Assembly: GCF_000283155.1 (NCBI RefSeq)
Contig: NW_004454224.1
Span: 10,237,406 to 10,301,405 of the forward strand
DNA from: Ceratotherium simum simum
Lineage: Eukaryota; Chordata; Mammalia; Perissodactyla; Rhinocerotidae
DNA length: 64,000 bases
Direction: 5' to 3'
The notes beneath the pieces were generated by a model, which was not told the DNA's origin, searched no databases, and worked only from the letters and a program-made list of their open reading frames with translations. This document shows, piece after piece, positions 24,453-36,000 of the stretch (positions within the stretch are counted from its first letter, which is position 1; every line of letters begins with the position of its first letter). The translations under genes were made by a program, and so were the position numbers.

Positions 24453-26469
24453 AAACCATAAAGACAAAGAGGACAGGAGACCAGACAACAGTGGATCAGA
24501 GAGGTCAACAAACTTCTGGAGATGGAGTGGGATAGCAGAGTGCAGGAAGCTGGGACTTAAATGCTCAAAGAGGAGAATATAAACAAGAAGAGTAACAGTT
24601 CACTCTACTCATGCCCCAAAAGTTCAGGCCCTGGAGAAACCAGATACCTCAGGCAGAAGGAGAAAGACATGGAGCCAAAACAGGGAAATTACTTAGAAGT
24701 CTGTATATAAAGCAGTTAAACTCACGAATCCTCTCTCCAACCCTTTTGGGACTGGCAACAACCCCCTGCAGGACACCAGAGGGTTTATTCTCTGGAGAAA
24801 TTGAATCTGCAAAAAATTGAAAGTCAGGGTGTCCCCAACTCAGGGACACCAGGCACAGATGAAGGTAGTGATGAGCACTGAGCTGAAGACCAAAGGACTG
24901 GGTGCAAACACGCATGCTAATGCTGGAGCCACGTCACTACCCCCGCTGCCCTGCTGCTGGAACCTCAATGGTGGTGGCCATACAAATGTTCCCCAGACAG
25001 GAGACTGGAGAATCCTTCTCTGGAGAAACTCAATAGTCCCTGCAACGTGCTCTACAGATTCTGCCATTTGAGGGTACCCAATAAAAAAATCTGCTTGTTC
25101 CAGTCACCTGAAAATGAAGCCCAGCATTTAACAAATCCCATCTGTGCACACAGAGTTTCCAATTAGTTCTGCTTAGCGCCTTATTCCTAGATATGAATAG
25201 ACAGTCAAAGTGTTTCCTCAAATACTTGAGGAAAACCTCCAACAACACGTATACACACACAACAGAAAAGGGGGAAGGGAATTCAGAGAAAACAATGTGA
25301 AAAGCAGAAGAAAACTTAAAAACAGGAAAATTCCTTGGAGAGCTAAGAGAATATGTACATGAAACGAAAACAGAAACGCCATATACCAAAAAAAGAAGCA
25401 ATCAGTGAACAAGAGAGTTAAAACAAAAAATACAATAGAAAGGATAAGAAGGTAAAGTTAGTGAAACTGTCCAGAGAGTAGAACAAAAAAAGAGGGACAA
25501 AAGCAGACAAACAGACAGGAGCTATAATTCAGGCTCCAAAATCCTTATGTGGAACCACAGAAAATAGGATGAGAATGCAGATAGAGCCATGGAGTGGCAG
25601 GAAACAGGTAACTTACATAGGGAAGAAAAACAGGTCATATCCATAGAATAATAATAAAGAAAAAAGAACAAAACTGCACTTATAAACAGCAACACTTGGA
25701 AGTTAGAAGACAGGGGATCAGGGGGCTGGCCCCTTGGGGTAGTGGTTAAGTGCACGCACTCCGCTGCTGGCGGCCCGGGTTCGGATCCTGGGAGCGCACT
25801 GAGGCACCGCTTGTCAAGCCATGCTGTGGCGGCATCCCATAAAAAATGGAGGAAGATGGGCACAGACGTTAGCCCAGGGCCAGTCTTCCTCAGCAAAAAA
25901 AGAGGAGGATTGCCCTGGATGTTAGCTCAGGGCTGATCTTCCTCACAAAAAAAAAAAAAAAGAAGACAGTGGGTCAATGCCTATAAAATTCTGAGGGAAA
26001 AATATTTCCAACCTAGAATCCCATACCCAGCTAAACTATCAATCAAACATGAGAGCAGAATCAATATTTTCAGACAGATAAGGTGTCACAAATGTCCTCG
26101 TATGGTCACTTTATCTGGAAGATATTAGATGATGTGGTTGATCAAAATGAGGATGCAAAACAAGAAAGAGGAAGAGAATCTAAGATCCAGGCAGTAGGAG
26201 ATCCAACACAGAAGAACAGAGGGAAATGTTAAGAAGCCCAGGAAAGCAGCTATGGAGCCAGCCTAGAACACAGCCACTCTACATCACACCCAGAGGACAA
26301 AGGGACTCCAAGAAGGAAATTTCTAGGGAAAAAATGGAATTGATATATTATCTGTTAGGTTTGACATATGAACAGAAACATGGCACAGGGTTTACAGATC
26401 TTTTGGAACCTTCGTGGAAAATTATCAACGCATATGTAGAAAACTAAACAATTAAAAGACATGAGGCTA
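24453..26469 (+). repeat. Ancient long interspersed element remnant, family uncertain
   Basis: A roughly 2-kb purine-rich, A-rich block reads like the non-coding or degenerate ORF part of a LINE-related element (L1 or HAL1-like). Typical phrases include TTCCAACCTAGAATCCCATA, CCCAGCTAAACTATCAATCA, ATTTTCAGACAGATAAGG and TAGGTTTGACATATG. No frame is intact. One SINE (25722) is inserted in it and an L1 (26470) follows. I am sure it is repetitive but not of its name. Confidence 0.4.
25722..25960 (+). mobile_element. ERE-type SINE
   Basis: Starts GGGGCTGGCCCCTTGGGGTA, B box GGTTCGGATCC, ends TTCCTCAC with a 15-A tail. The imperfect target duplication AGAAGACAG appears upstream (near 25706) and downstream (25961). 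Confidence 0.9.
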
Positions 26470-27130
26470 AACTACACTAAGCTATCACCTTACTCCCATG
26501 AGAATGGCTATAATCACCAAGACAAACAATAACAAATGTTGGAGAGGATGTGGAGAAAATGGAACCCTCATTCAATGCTGGTGGGAATGCAACTGGTGCA
26601 ACCTCTATGGAAAACAAGTATAGAGATTCCTCAAAAAATTAAAAATAGAAAGACCTTATGATCCAGCTATCCCGCTTCTGGGTATTTATCCAAAGAACTT
26701 GAAATCAACAATCCAAAGAGGCTTCTGCACTCCTATGTTCATTGCAGCATTATTCACTACAGCCAAGAAGTGGAAGCAACCCAAGTGTCCATCAACAGAT
26801 GACTGGATAAAGAAGATGTGGTATATATATATAATGGAATATTAGCCATAAAAAAAAAAATCCTGCCATTTGCAACAACACGGAAGGACCTGAAGGGTAT
26901 TATGTTAAGTGAAATAAGCCAGACAAAGACAAACACTGTATGACTTCACTCATATGTGGAATATAAACTAACACACGGACAGAGAGAATAGTTTGGCAGT
27001 TACCAGGGGGAAGGGAGTTGGGGGGTGGGCACAAGGGGTGAAGGGGCACATTTATATGGTGACTGACAAATAATAGTGTACAACTGGAATCTCACAATGT
27101 TATAAAGTATTGTGACATCAACTTAAAAAA
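26470..27130 (+). mobile_element. 5'-truncated LINE-1, 3' UTR segment
   Basis: Landmarks are CTCCCATGAGAATGGCTATA, AATGTTGGAGAGGATGTGGA, CTGGGTATTTATCCAAAGAA, CACTCCTATGTTCATTGCAG, TAATGGAATATTAGCCATAA and TTCACTCATATGTGGAATAT, ending in an A-rich tail. The duplication ATGAGGCTA is at 26461-26469 and 27131-27139, so the 5' truncation happened at insertion. It is less decayed than the other L1 pieces here. It has no coding capacity. Confidence 0.88.
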
Positions 27131-27139
27131 ATGAGGCTA

Positions 27140-27779
27140 TTACAAATTTGTTATGATACTTGTGTTATGATATGATGAAGTTTCGACTCCTTAGATATTT
27201 TACAGACTTTAAAAAGTATTCCTCTCATCCTAACTATCCATGATGCTTTTCGCCACCTCTTACATCCCTATCCAAGAGACAAACAGGAGCTAAGAGCCTC
27301 AGTCTTGACATTGATGTCTTGACAGTAGGCACTCAGGGAGTCCTCTCTTCCCTGGGATGACAGTGGATGGTGGATGGCATGTGGAAGACATAAAACAAAG
27401 CCCCAAAGGAGACAGACACAAGGGAAAAAGTCTATGTGATTAGATGAATAATTAAAAGTCAAAGATGGAAACAATAATAATACAAATAATTGAGACGACT
27501 TCAAATCAAGCATGAGCAATTCAAATTTGATGTGGAGGTGAGGGGAACCTATGGAAATGGTGACCATGGCCAAGTGATTAAAATAGTGGAGCCCAGCAAC
27601 TATTCTGGATAGAATTTTGGGGCTAGTCAGAGGGAAGATCATGAGGATGGGCTTGGTCCAGATATACAGGGTCCTGTGAGAGGTCTGTCCCGTTAGATTG
27701 TAAAATTGGCTACACAGGAGAGGAGGGTAGAGATATAGTGAAAGAAATAACTTTAAAACCCAACAAACACAACCACTAT
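27140..27779. other. Intergenic region, no gene recognised
   Basis: AT-rich unique DNA between the truncated L1 and the pyrimidine-rich block. No exon or RNA gene is recognised. Confidence 0.5.
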
Positions 27780-28960
27780 TATGGGATTTGGCTTCTTACT
27801 TTTTTTCTTCACTTCTTTCTTATCTCTTCTCTTGCTTTTGTCACTTTGGAGACCCTCATTCTTCTTCAGGATCCTCGCTTCAGCCTGCATCTTCTTCCAT
27901 AACCTTCATTATCTATCCTTTATCCTGCTGTAATTTTCCATTTTCCTCACTCTGCATTCTCCTACATCTCATAAACCCAAGCATGTGTTCAACTAAATCC
28001 TTCTAGCCCATCCCAGATCCATTTCTCAAACATTCCCCTACAAGCTCCTTGGTAATAGCTCTTCTCCAAGAAACCAATATCCAATTTTCTTCTACCTATC
28101 AACACCTTATCAAATTTTTTCTTTCTCCTCAAAATGTTCTCATTTCCCTCTTTATCGCTTTTCTTCACTTCCTTTGGTCCTGGTCTCCCCTTCCATCCCC
28201 AGTAGCTCTTTATTAACACTCTCTCTTCTCTTAGGCTCAGATGCTCTCCTTTCCTCTCTTGTGTTTACCCCCTGACGGTCAATAATGTTCTGCTTGGCTC
28301 TAATTTTTCCTCTTAAACTTGCAATACTTCCTCTATCTGCTTCTCTTTCCTTCGTTAGCTTCAATCCTTCATCTGCCTCATTCACCGGGTTCTTCATCTA
28401 TAACCTCTTTCTCTTCCATAGAAACAGATTCGTCAATAATGTCATTCACCCCCCCCAAGACATCTTCCACCGCTTTCTCAGCCCCTTCTAGTTCTTCATC
28501 ATTCCCCTCCACCCCTTCAAAAGGAATTTCCATCACAGCATCAGTAACTTCTATCAATCTTTCATCACCACTAACTTCTACCACTCTTTCAATTTTCTCT
28601 TCATTTATGCTCCCTGTTCTTGAACCCTCCAAGCTCTCTCCACTGGTCCCCAGCTTCTCCCTGCTGGATCCCAGCTTCTCTGCACTTGACTGCAGTTTAT
28701 CTCCAGTGGATCTCAAATCCTCTCCACTAGTCCCCAACTTCTCTCCACTGGACCTCAGCTTCTCTCCACTCGACCTCAGCTTCTCCCCACTCGACCTCAG
28801 CTTCTCCCCACTCGACCTCAGCTTCTCCCCACTCGACCTCAGTTTCTCTCCACTCGACCTCAGTTTCTCTCCACTCGACCTCCGCTCCTCCTCATTCTGC
28901 CTTAGTTTATATCCTCTGGATCTCAAGTCCTCTCCACCGGTCCCTACCCCAGTAAACCTC
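27780..28960. repeat. Strand-asymmetric pyrimidine-rich tract
   Basis: For about 1.2 kb the plus strand is dominated by C and T (runs such as CTTCACTTCTTTCTTATCTC) and the minus strand by A and G. This makes all minus-strand frames rich in Glu, Lys, Arg and Gly and all plus-strand frames rich in Ser, Leu, Phe and Pro, so amino-acid composition alone proves nothing here. The tract contains the 21-bp minisatellite and most of the minus-strand open frame. Confidence 0.8.
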
Positions 28961-29526
28961 AAGCTCTCTTTAAACCCAGACCCCTTCCTAGACCCTGCTG
29001 TAGTCCCTGCAGTCTCTGATTCAGCTCCTATTTTGCGTCTGACTTCTTGCTTTCCCCGTATCTCCTTTGGGCTGCCTTTCCCCAAACCTGCTGAAGCCTG
29101 TAATGCACTTGCTACACTGTGCAGTAGATTCACATCCATCCTTTCCTGACTCCGGCCTGATTTCCCTTTCGAGACTGTCTTTTCCACATCTTCCAGTCTC
29201 CAGGACTCAGACCCAAGCTTCGGGTCCCACATCCTAGGCTTTTGCGTGTTTCTACCCAGGAGTTCCATTCTCTTCCCGATCACGATGAGCCCGTTCCAGG
29301 GCATCCACAGTTTTTCTCGCAGCCTCTGCACCCCTCTGCTTCCCGGCTCCAGTTGCGACCGCCCGCGGACCCCGGCCTGGCCTTGGGCGCCCTGGCCGCG
29401 GGCCTTGTCGCGTCCCCTCGCCGCCCTGTGCCGCTTACCCCGCCGCTCCCTCATGCCGCAGAGCGGAAATCCAAACGGAACCCCTTTCTCCACAGATATT
29501 ACCCCCTGCCCTCGTCCCCAGTCCAT
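28378..29526 (-). CDS. Unrecognised 382-aa heptad-repeat open frame, divergent from SNX32
   Basis: I do not recognise this protein. An ATG at 29524-29526 has a G at -3 and +4. It opens a 382-codon frame: a basic N-terminus (residues 24-60, MRERRGKR...), a mixed region with W and aromatic residues (about 70-190), some 15 leucine-bearing heptads (about 195-300), and an acidic C-terminus ending EEKEVIDEEPGE. The start lies in the CpG island shared with SNX32. No signal peptide or membrane segment is seen. Charged frames continue beyond the stop in two other registers (28152-28397, 27989-28219), which may be frameshifted remains or an effect of the purine bias. It could be a lineage-specific gene, a decaying pseudogene, or a chance frame kept open by the repeat. 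Confidence 0.35.
   Translation of the reverse strand: MDWGRGQGVISVEKGVPFGFPLCGMRERRGKRHRAARGRDKARGQGAQGQAGVRGRSQLEPGSRGVQRLREKLWMPWNGLIVIGKRMELLGRNTQKPRMWDPKLGSESWRLEDVEKTVSKGKSGRSQERMDVNLLHSVASALQASAGLGKGSPKEIRGKQEVRRKIGAESETAGTTAGSRKGSGFKESLRFTGVGTGGEDLRSRGYKLRQNEEERRSSGEKLRSSGEKLRSSGEKLRSSGEKLRSSGEKLRSSGEKLRSSGEKLGTSGEDLRSTGDKLQSSAEKLGSSREKLGTSGESLEGSRTGSINEEKIERVVEVSGDERLIEVTDAVMEIPFEGVEGNDEELEGAEKAVEDVLGGVNDIIDESVSMEEKEVIDEEPGE
28635..28950. repeat. 21-bp minisatellite, in frame with a minus-strand ORF
   Basis: About 15 units of 21 bp. The core six or seven copies (28740-28885) differ at only a few C/T positions in CGACCTCAGCTTCTCCCCACT, and outer copies are increasingly degenerate. On the minus strand each unit encodes the heptad G-E-K-L-R-S-S. 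No unit breaks the 21-bp register, so the frame is never shifted. Confidence 0.9.
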
Positions 29527-30077
29527 CACACCCACCCCGGTTCCCCCCTCCCCCGCCCCCCGCCCACTGGCCCGCCGGCCCGCCCACCGCCTGGAGGGCG
29601 CCAGACTGGGCTAGTGCGCACGCGCAGACCTCGCGAGGCCGTTGGAAGGCGCGGCCCAGAGCGGCGGTGGGCGGGAGTCAGCCAGCTTGGGGGCGGGGCC
29701 TGACGTGGCACTAGACCTCTGCGACCCCAGAACCCCCGACCCCAGCCCTATGCTGTCGCCTGTTCCTGGCCCTCTCGGTTCCGCGCTGCCCCTTAAAAGC
29801 TGGAGCCTGGACACAGGAATGACAGGCGTTTCAGCCAATGGCGTCGCGCACGGTAAACCTGGTACCCAATCAAAAGGCTCAGCTGCCGGGGAGCCGGGTG
29901 GGAACCACGCCCGACTCCAGGTGACTCCCTGGCAGGGAGGGGAGAGTGTCTCCGTCAGCTGATAGGATCCCCACTCGGTCCGTTCATCCGGACGAGTTAC
30001 GGGGGACGAAGCTGCGGGAGCGCGCGGGCAGTGACCAGCCGCGGAATCCTTGTGGGCTGCAGCCGAGAAAGAGAGTG
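29330..30077. promoter_or_regulatory. CpG-island promoter of SNX32, probably bidirectional
   Basis: Dense CpG from about 29330 to 30070, with GC boxes (GGGGCGGGGCC near 29690), a TGACGTGG CRE-like site at 29701, and a CCAAT box at 29835-29839 about 240 bp before the SNX32 ATG. No TATA box is seen. The unidentified minus-strand frame begins inside the same island, so the arrangement is head-to-head. Confidence 0.7.
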
Positions 30078-33000
30078 ATGGAGGAGCATCAAGATGCTGG
30101 GAAGGAGGGCAAGGTAAAGAAAGGATGCAAACCCTCTCCCAACCTCCCCCTCACTGCATGATACCCGGTGATGCCCAATCAAGGAGTAGGGTGTGTGTTC
30201 GCGCGCACACGTGAGCTAGAGAGAGGAGAGACCTGAGCGAGGGGGTGGCACTCCTCTGTGTCACCTGCCTGGGGACTGGTGAGGATGCCAAAGGAGGTAG
30301 GGTTTACCTTTTTTGCCCTGACAGGTGGAAAGGGACCCGTCACTGACACTCCTCCCCTCCCCAGGACCGATTCATGCTGGCTTGATGGAGAAGAGGGGAG
30401 AAGGATGTTAGGGATTCACTTCACCTTTGCCAAGGTGGGGAGAATCATGCTCATCACTAATGGCTTCACTTATGTATCTGTGTTCATATAATCGTGAGAC
30501 CATTCATTCTTCATTCTTTCCTTTTGATTTCATTCAACAGATAGTTATTGAGCATCCTTGTGCCAAAGATGGTTAGGGGCTGGGCACACAGAGGTGCACA
30601 CTTCTGGAGGTTGGAGGCATGTGCATAGCGGGCTGTGGCTGAGGATAGGGATGGAGTAGCTGTGGTCCATCTTTGAAGTACCACCTCCCGCAAGCAGTTA
30701 CCAAGTGGTGCAGGTCAGAGCAGAGATACTAAGGCAGCAGGAAGGAGACAGGGGACTTGGGGGCCTACTGCACCAATGAGCCAGACTGTGGTTTGTTGCG
30801 GGGGTGGGGGGTGGGGCAGTTGGACAGAGGAAGAGCCTGCCCTGGGGGTGTCAGAGAAACCAAGAAGTGAGGAGTGGGGTTCAAGTGGAGTTTGGAGAGG
30901 TGACAGGGGCTGAGAGACACAAGGTATGGAACAGAAAGTATCTGTTTCAATGTTTGTCTGTTCATATTCATGATTAAATTGGCTAATATATTTAAAATGC
31001 TTAGAGAAGTACCTGGCATATAGGAAGAGCAAATATAAGTGTCAGCTATTATATTATTGTTGTTATTATTATTATTATCGTATGGGATGCTATGTGTTCT
31101 GAGAATGTACTGGGTTATCAAACTGATGGGTGCATCCCCAACTTTTGTAGGTGCCACTCTCTGAAAATCCACTGTTAGACCTTGTCCTCTAGAGTAAGCA
31201 TCGCCTTCTCTAAGCTTCTCCTTTAAATATAAAGAAATGAAAAGAATAATAAATGAATATGTAAGTAAAAATATAATAGAGGAGAAAAAGTAATGTAAAA
31301 TACTTGACTAATCTAACAGAAGGCAAGAAAGAAAGAATAAAGGGACAAAAAACAGATGGCACAAAGAGAAAAGAAAAAGCAAGATGGCAGGTTTATAGCC
31401 TACTATATCAGTAATTAGAATAATTATGAATGGACCAAACACTCCAATCAAAAAACAAACATTTTCAGATTGGATTTTTAGAAGACAACTATATTCTGTT
31501 AAAAGAGAAATGCTTTAAATATAAGGAGACAGAAAGATTGAAAAAAAAAGGACGGAAAAAATATACACCATAAACACAGTAACCAAAAGAAAGCTGGCGT
31601 CACTATATTAATTTCAGACAAATTAGACTGTAAGACAAGAAGTATTACTAGAAATAAAGAGGGACATTTTATAATGATTAAAGAGTCGATTCAACAGGAA
31701 GATAAAACAGTCCTAAATTTACATGCACCAACAACATAGTTTCAAAATATGCAAAGTAAAAGATTACAGAATTAAAAGGAGAAATAGACAAATCCACAAT
31801 GACAGTTAAAAGCGTAACACAACTCTCTCAATAAGTGTTAGAACAAGCAGACAAAAAAAATCAGTAAGGATTTAGAAGATTTAAAATAACATGATTAATC
31901 AACTTGATCTAATTGATTTATGTAGAGCTCTATACCCAACAACTGCAGAAAACACATTCTTTTCAAGTGCACATGAAACGTTTACCAAAATACATTATAT
32001 GTTGGGCTATAAAACAAGTATCAACAAATTTTAAATGACTTAAATCATATAGAATGTGATCTCTGACCCACTAGAATTAACTAGGAATCAAAACAAAAAG
32101 ATAACTAGATTCAAAAATATGTGGAAATTAAGCAACATCCTTCTGAATAATTCATAGGTCAAAGAAGAAATTATAATGGAAATTAAAAATTTTTTAAAGA
32201 AATAATTTTGAAAATATGACTTATCAAATCTCATGAGATGCAGCTAAAGCAGTGTCCAGACGGAAATTTATACCTCCAAATGCACATTTTAGAAAAGAAG
32301 AAAGGTTGAAAATTCAATGATCTAAATTTCAATCTCAAGAAGCTAGAAAAAGAAGAGCAAATTAAACCCCAAGAAAATAAAAAGAAGGAAATAATAAAGA
32401 ACAGAAATCAATAAGTAGAAGATAAATACACATATAGATCAATAATGCCAAAATAATCATTTTCTGAAAATACTAGTAAAATTAACAAACCTCTAGCAAG
32501 ACAGAGAGAGACAGCAGGAGGGAGGCTAAGAGGGAAGAAGGAAGAAAATATTAACGATATAAGGAATGATAAACGGGACATCTCTAGAGATGCTTCAGAC
32601 ATTAAAAAGATAATAAGAGTATTTAAGAACAAGTTTATGCCAACAAATTAGAGAATTTAGATGAAGTGTACAAACTCCTTGAAAAATGCAACTTACCAAA
32701 CCTGAAACAAGAAGTAGAAAATCTGAGTAGTCTTATGCCTATTATAGGAACTAAATTTGTAATTAAAAACTTTTCCAGGCCGGCCCTGTGGCTTGGTGGT
32801 TAAGTGCGCGCGCTGCGATGCTGGCAGCCCGGGTTCGGATCCCGGGTGCGCATCGAGGCACCACTTCTCTGTCCATCCTGAGGCCGAGTCCCACATACAG
32901 CAACTAGAAGGGTGTGCAGCTGTGACATACAACTATCTACTGGGGCTTTGGGGGCAAAAAATAAATAAATAAAATCTTTAAAAAAAAAAAAAAAACTTTT

Positions 33001-36000
33001 CCAAAAATTCCTCTTTAAGCACAGATAACTTCACATGTGAATTCTTTGAAGCATTAAAGGAAAACTAATGTCATTCTTACATAAATTATTCCAAAAACAG
33101 AAATAGAGGGCACAATTCCAACTTATTTTAGGGGGACAACATCACCTTGATACAAAAACCTGTCAGGAGGAGATAGATGATGGTGATGATTGCATGACAC
33201 TGTGAATATACTTAATGCCACTGAACTGTACACTTAAAAATTGTTAAAATGGTAAATTTTATGTTATGTATATTTTACCACAAAAAAAACCTGTCAAGGA
33301 CATTACAAGAAAGAGAAAATGCAGTTTAATATGTCTTGTGAACATAGATGCAAAAATCACAAATTATCAAGTTAAATAAGCAATATATAAAAAGATAATA
33401 TTTCATGACAAAGGCCTTCTTCCAGGAATGCAAGGTGGTTTGACATTTGAAAATCAATCAAAGAAATTCAGCACATATGCATAATAACAGGAAAATCCAT
33501 ATAATATCTCAATAAGGGAGAAAAAAATGATAAAAAATCAACACTCTCATCAAACTAGGCATGGAAGGGAACTTCATTAATCTAATAGAGTATCTAAAAA
33601 CATCTTCAGGATTAAATTTTGAAAGCATTCCCTCTGAGATCAGGAACAAGTCAAGGATTTCCTTTATATAACCACTTCTACATTGTACTAGAGGTCCTAG
33701 CAAGTGCAATAAGGCAAGAAAAAGAAATAAAAGATATAAAGTTTGGAAAGGAAGAACTAAAACTGTCATTATTTTAGATTATAGGATTTTATATGTAGGA
33801 AATCCAAAGAATCTACAAACTATTAAAAGTAGTAAGTAAATTTAGCAAGGTTCCTGGACACAAAGTAAATATGTAAAAATCAATTGTGGGGCTGGCCCTG
33901 TGGCATAGCAGTTAAGTTTGAGTGCTCCGCTTCGGTGGCCAGGGTTCACAGGTTCGGATCCTGGGCGCAGACCAACATACCACTTGTCAAGCCATGCTGT
34001 GGTGGCGTCCCATATAAAGTAGAGGAAGATGGGCACAGATGTTAGCCCAGGGCCAATCTTCCTCAGCAAAAAGAGGAAGAGTGGCATCGGATGTTAGATC
34101 AGGGCTAATCTTCCTCACACACACACACACACACAAATCAATTGTGTGTTTCTATATACTAGCAACAAACAATTAGAAAATGAAATTTTAAAAAATATTA
34201 TTTAAAATAGGAACAACAGGGGCCGACCCAGTGGCACAGCGGTTAAGTATGCACGCTCTGCTTCAGCAGCCTGGGCTAAACAAGTTCCGAAGCACCGCTT
34301 GGCAAGCCATGCTGTGGTGGCATACTACATAAAGTAGAGGAAGATGGGCACGGATGTTAGCCCAGGGCTGATCTTCCTTAGCAAAAAAGAGGAGGATTGG
34401 GGCCAGCCCCGTGGCTTAGCGGTTAGGTGCGCGCGCTCCGCTGCTGGCGGCCAGGGTTCGGATCCCAGGCGTGCACCGACCACCGCTTGTTGGGCCATGC
34501 TGAGGCTGCGTCCCACATACAGCAACTAGAAGGATGTGCAACTACGACGTACAACTATCCACTGGGGCTTTGGGGAAAAAAATAAATAAATAAAATTATA
34601 AAAAAAAAAAAAAAAAAAAAGAGGAGGATTGGCATTGGATGTTCGCTCAGGGCTGATCTTCCTCACAAAAAAATTAAAAAATAAAATAAAATAGGAACAA
34701 CAACAGCAACAAAAATCATCAAATATCTAGGAATAAATCTAACAAAAGATGTGCAAAATCTCTACAGAGAAAAATACAGAATTTTACTGAGAAGAATTAA
34801 AGAAGGGGCCGGCCTGGTGGTGCAGGCGGTTAAGTGCGCGTGCTCCGCTGTGGCGGCCTGGGGTTCGCCGGTTCAGATCCCGGGCGTGCACCAATGCACT
34901 GCTTGGCAAGCCATGCTGTTGCGGCATCCCACATAAAGTGGAGGAGGATGGGCATGGATGTTAGCCCAGGGCCAGTCTTCCTCAGCAAAAAAAAGAAGTG
35001 GCAGATGTTAGCACAGGGCTGATTTCCTCACAAAAAAAAAAAAAAGAATTAAAGAAGACCTAACTAATTGGAAAGATATTCCATGTTCATGGAATGGAAG
35101 ATGCAATAGTGTAAAAATGTCCATCCTTCCCAAATTGATTTATGGACTCAATGTAATCTCAATCAAAATCCCAGCAAGTTTTTTGGGGTGGAAATTAACA
35201 AGCTGATTTGAAAATTTATGCAGAAATGCAAATGGACCTATAATAGCCAAAATGATTTTGAAATAGAAGAATACAGTTAATTCCATCTGATTTCAAGGTT
35301 ACCTATCATTTACAGTAATCAAGACAGGGTGATATTATCTATGGTACAGACATATAGATCAGTGGAACAAACTAGAGAGTACAGAACTGATCACACTTAT
35401 GAGGTCAACTGATTTTCTACCAAGGTATGCACCAAAGCAAATCAATAGTGAAAAGATAGTCTTTTTTAACAAATAGTGCTAAAATAACTGGCTATTTATA
35501 TGGAAAAAATGAATTATAACCCATACCTTATACTGTATACAAAATGAATGGAAAATGGATAATAGACCTAAATATAAAAGCTAAAACTATTAATTACTAG
35601 AAGAAGAAAAAAGAGAATATCTTCATGACCTTGGGGTAGGCAAAAGTTTCTTTGAGAGTATGCAAAAATCCTTAACCATAAAAGAAAAGGCTGATATATT
35701 GAGCTTGTAAAATTATAAGCCATTAAGAGAGCGAAAAGGGAACCTAGAGAGTAGGAGATATTGGCAACACATATAACTGACAAAGGGCTTGTCTCCAAGG
35801 TATATAAAGAGTTCCCACAAATCAGTAAGAAAAAGACAATCTGATTTTAATTTTTAAAATTTTTTTCCCCCAAAGCCCCAGTAGATAGTTGTATGTCATA
35901 GATGCACATCCTTCTAGTTGCTGTATGTGGGACACGGCCTCAGCATGGCCGGAGAAGTGGTGCGTCGGTGCGCACCCGGGATCCGAACCCGGGCCACCAG

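Noticed and set aside
28319..29149. 276-codon plus-strand frame rich in Ser, Leu and Pro
   Set aside because: It is the other-strand reading of the 21-bp repeat and pyrimidine tract. It starts inside the CT-rich block with no promoter or splice context, whereas the minus-strand frame has a CpG-island start.
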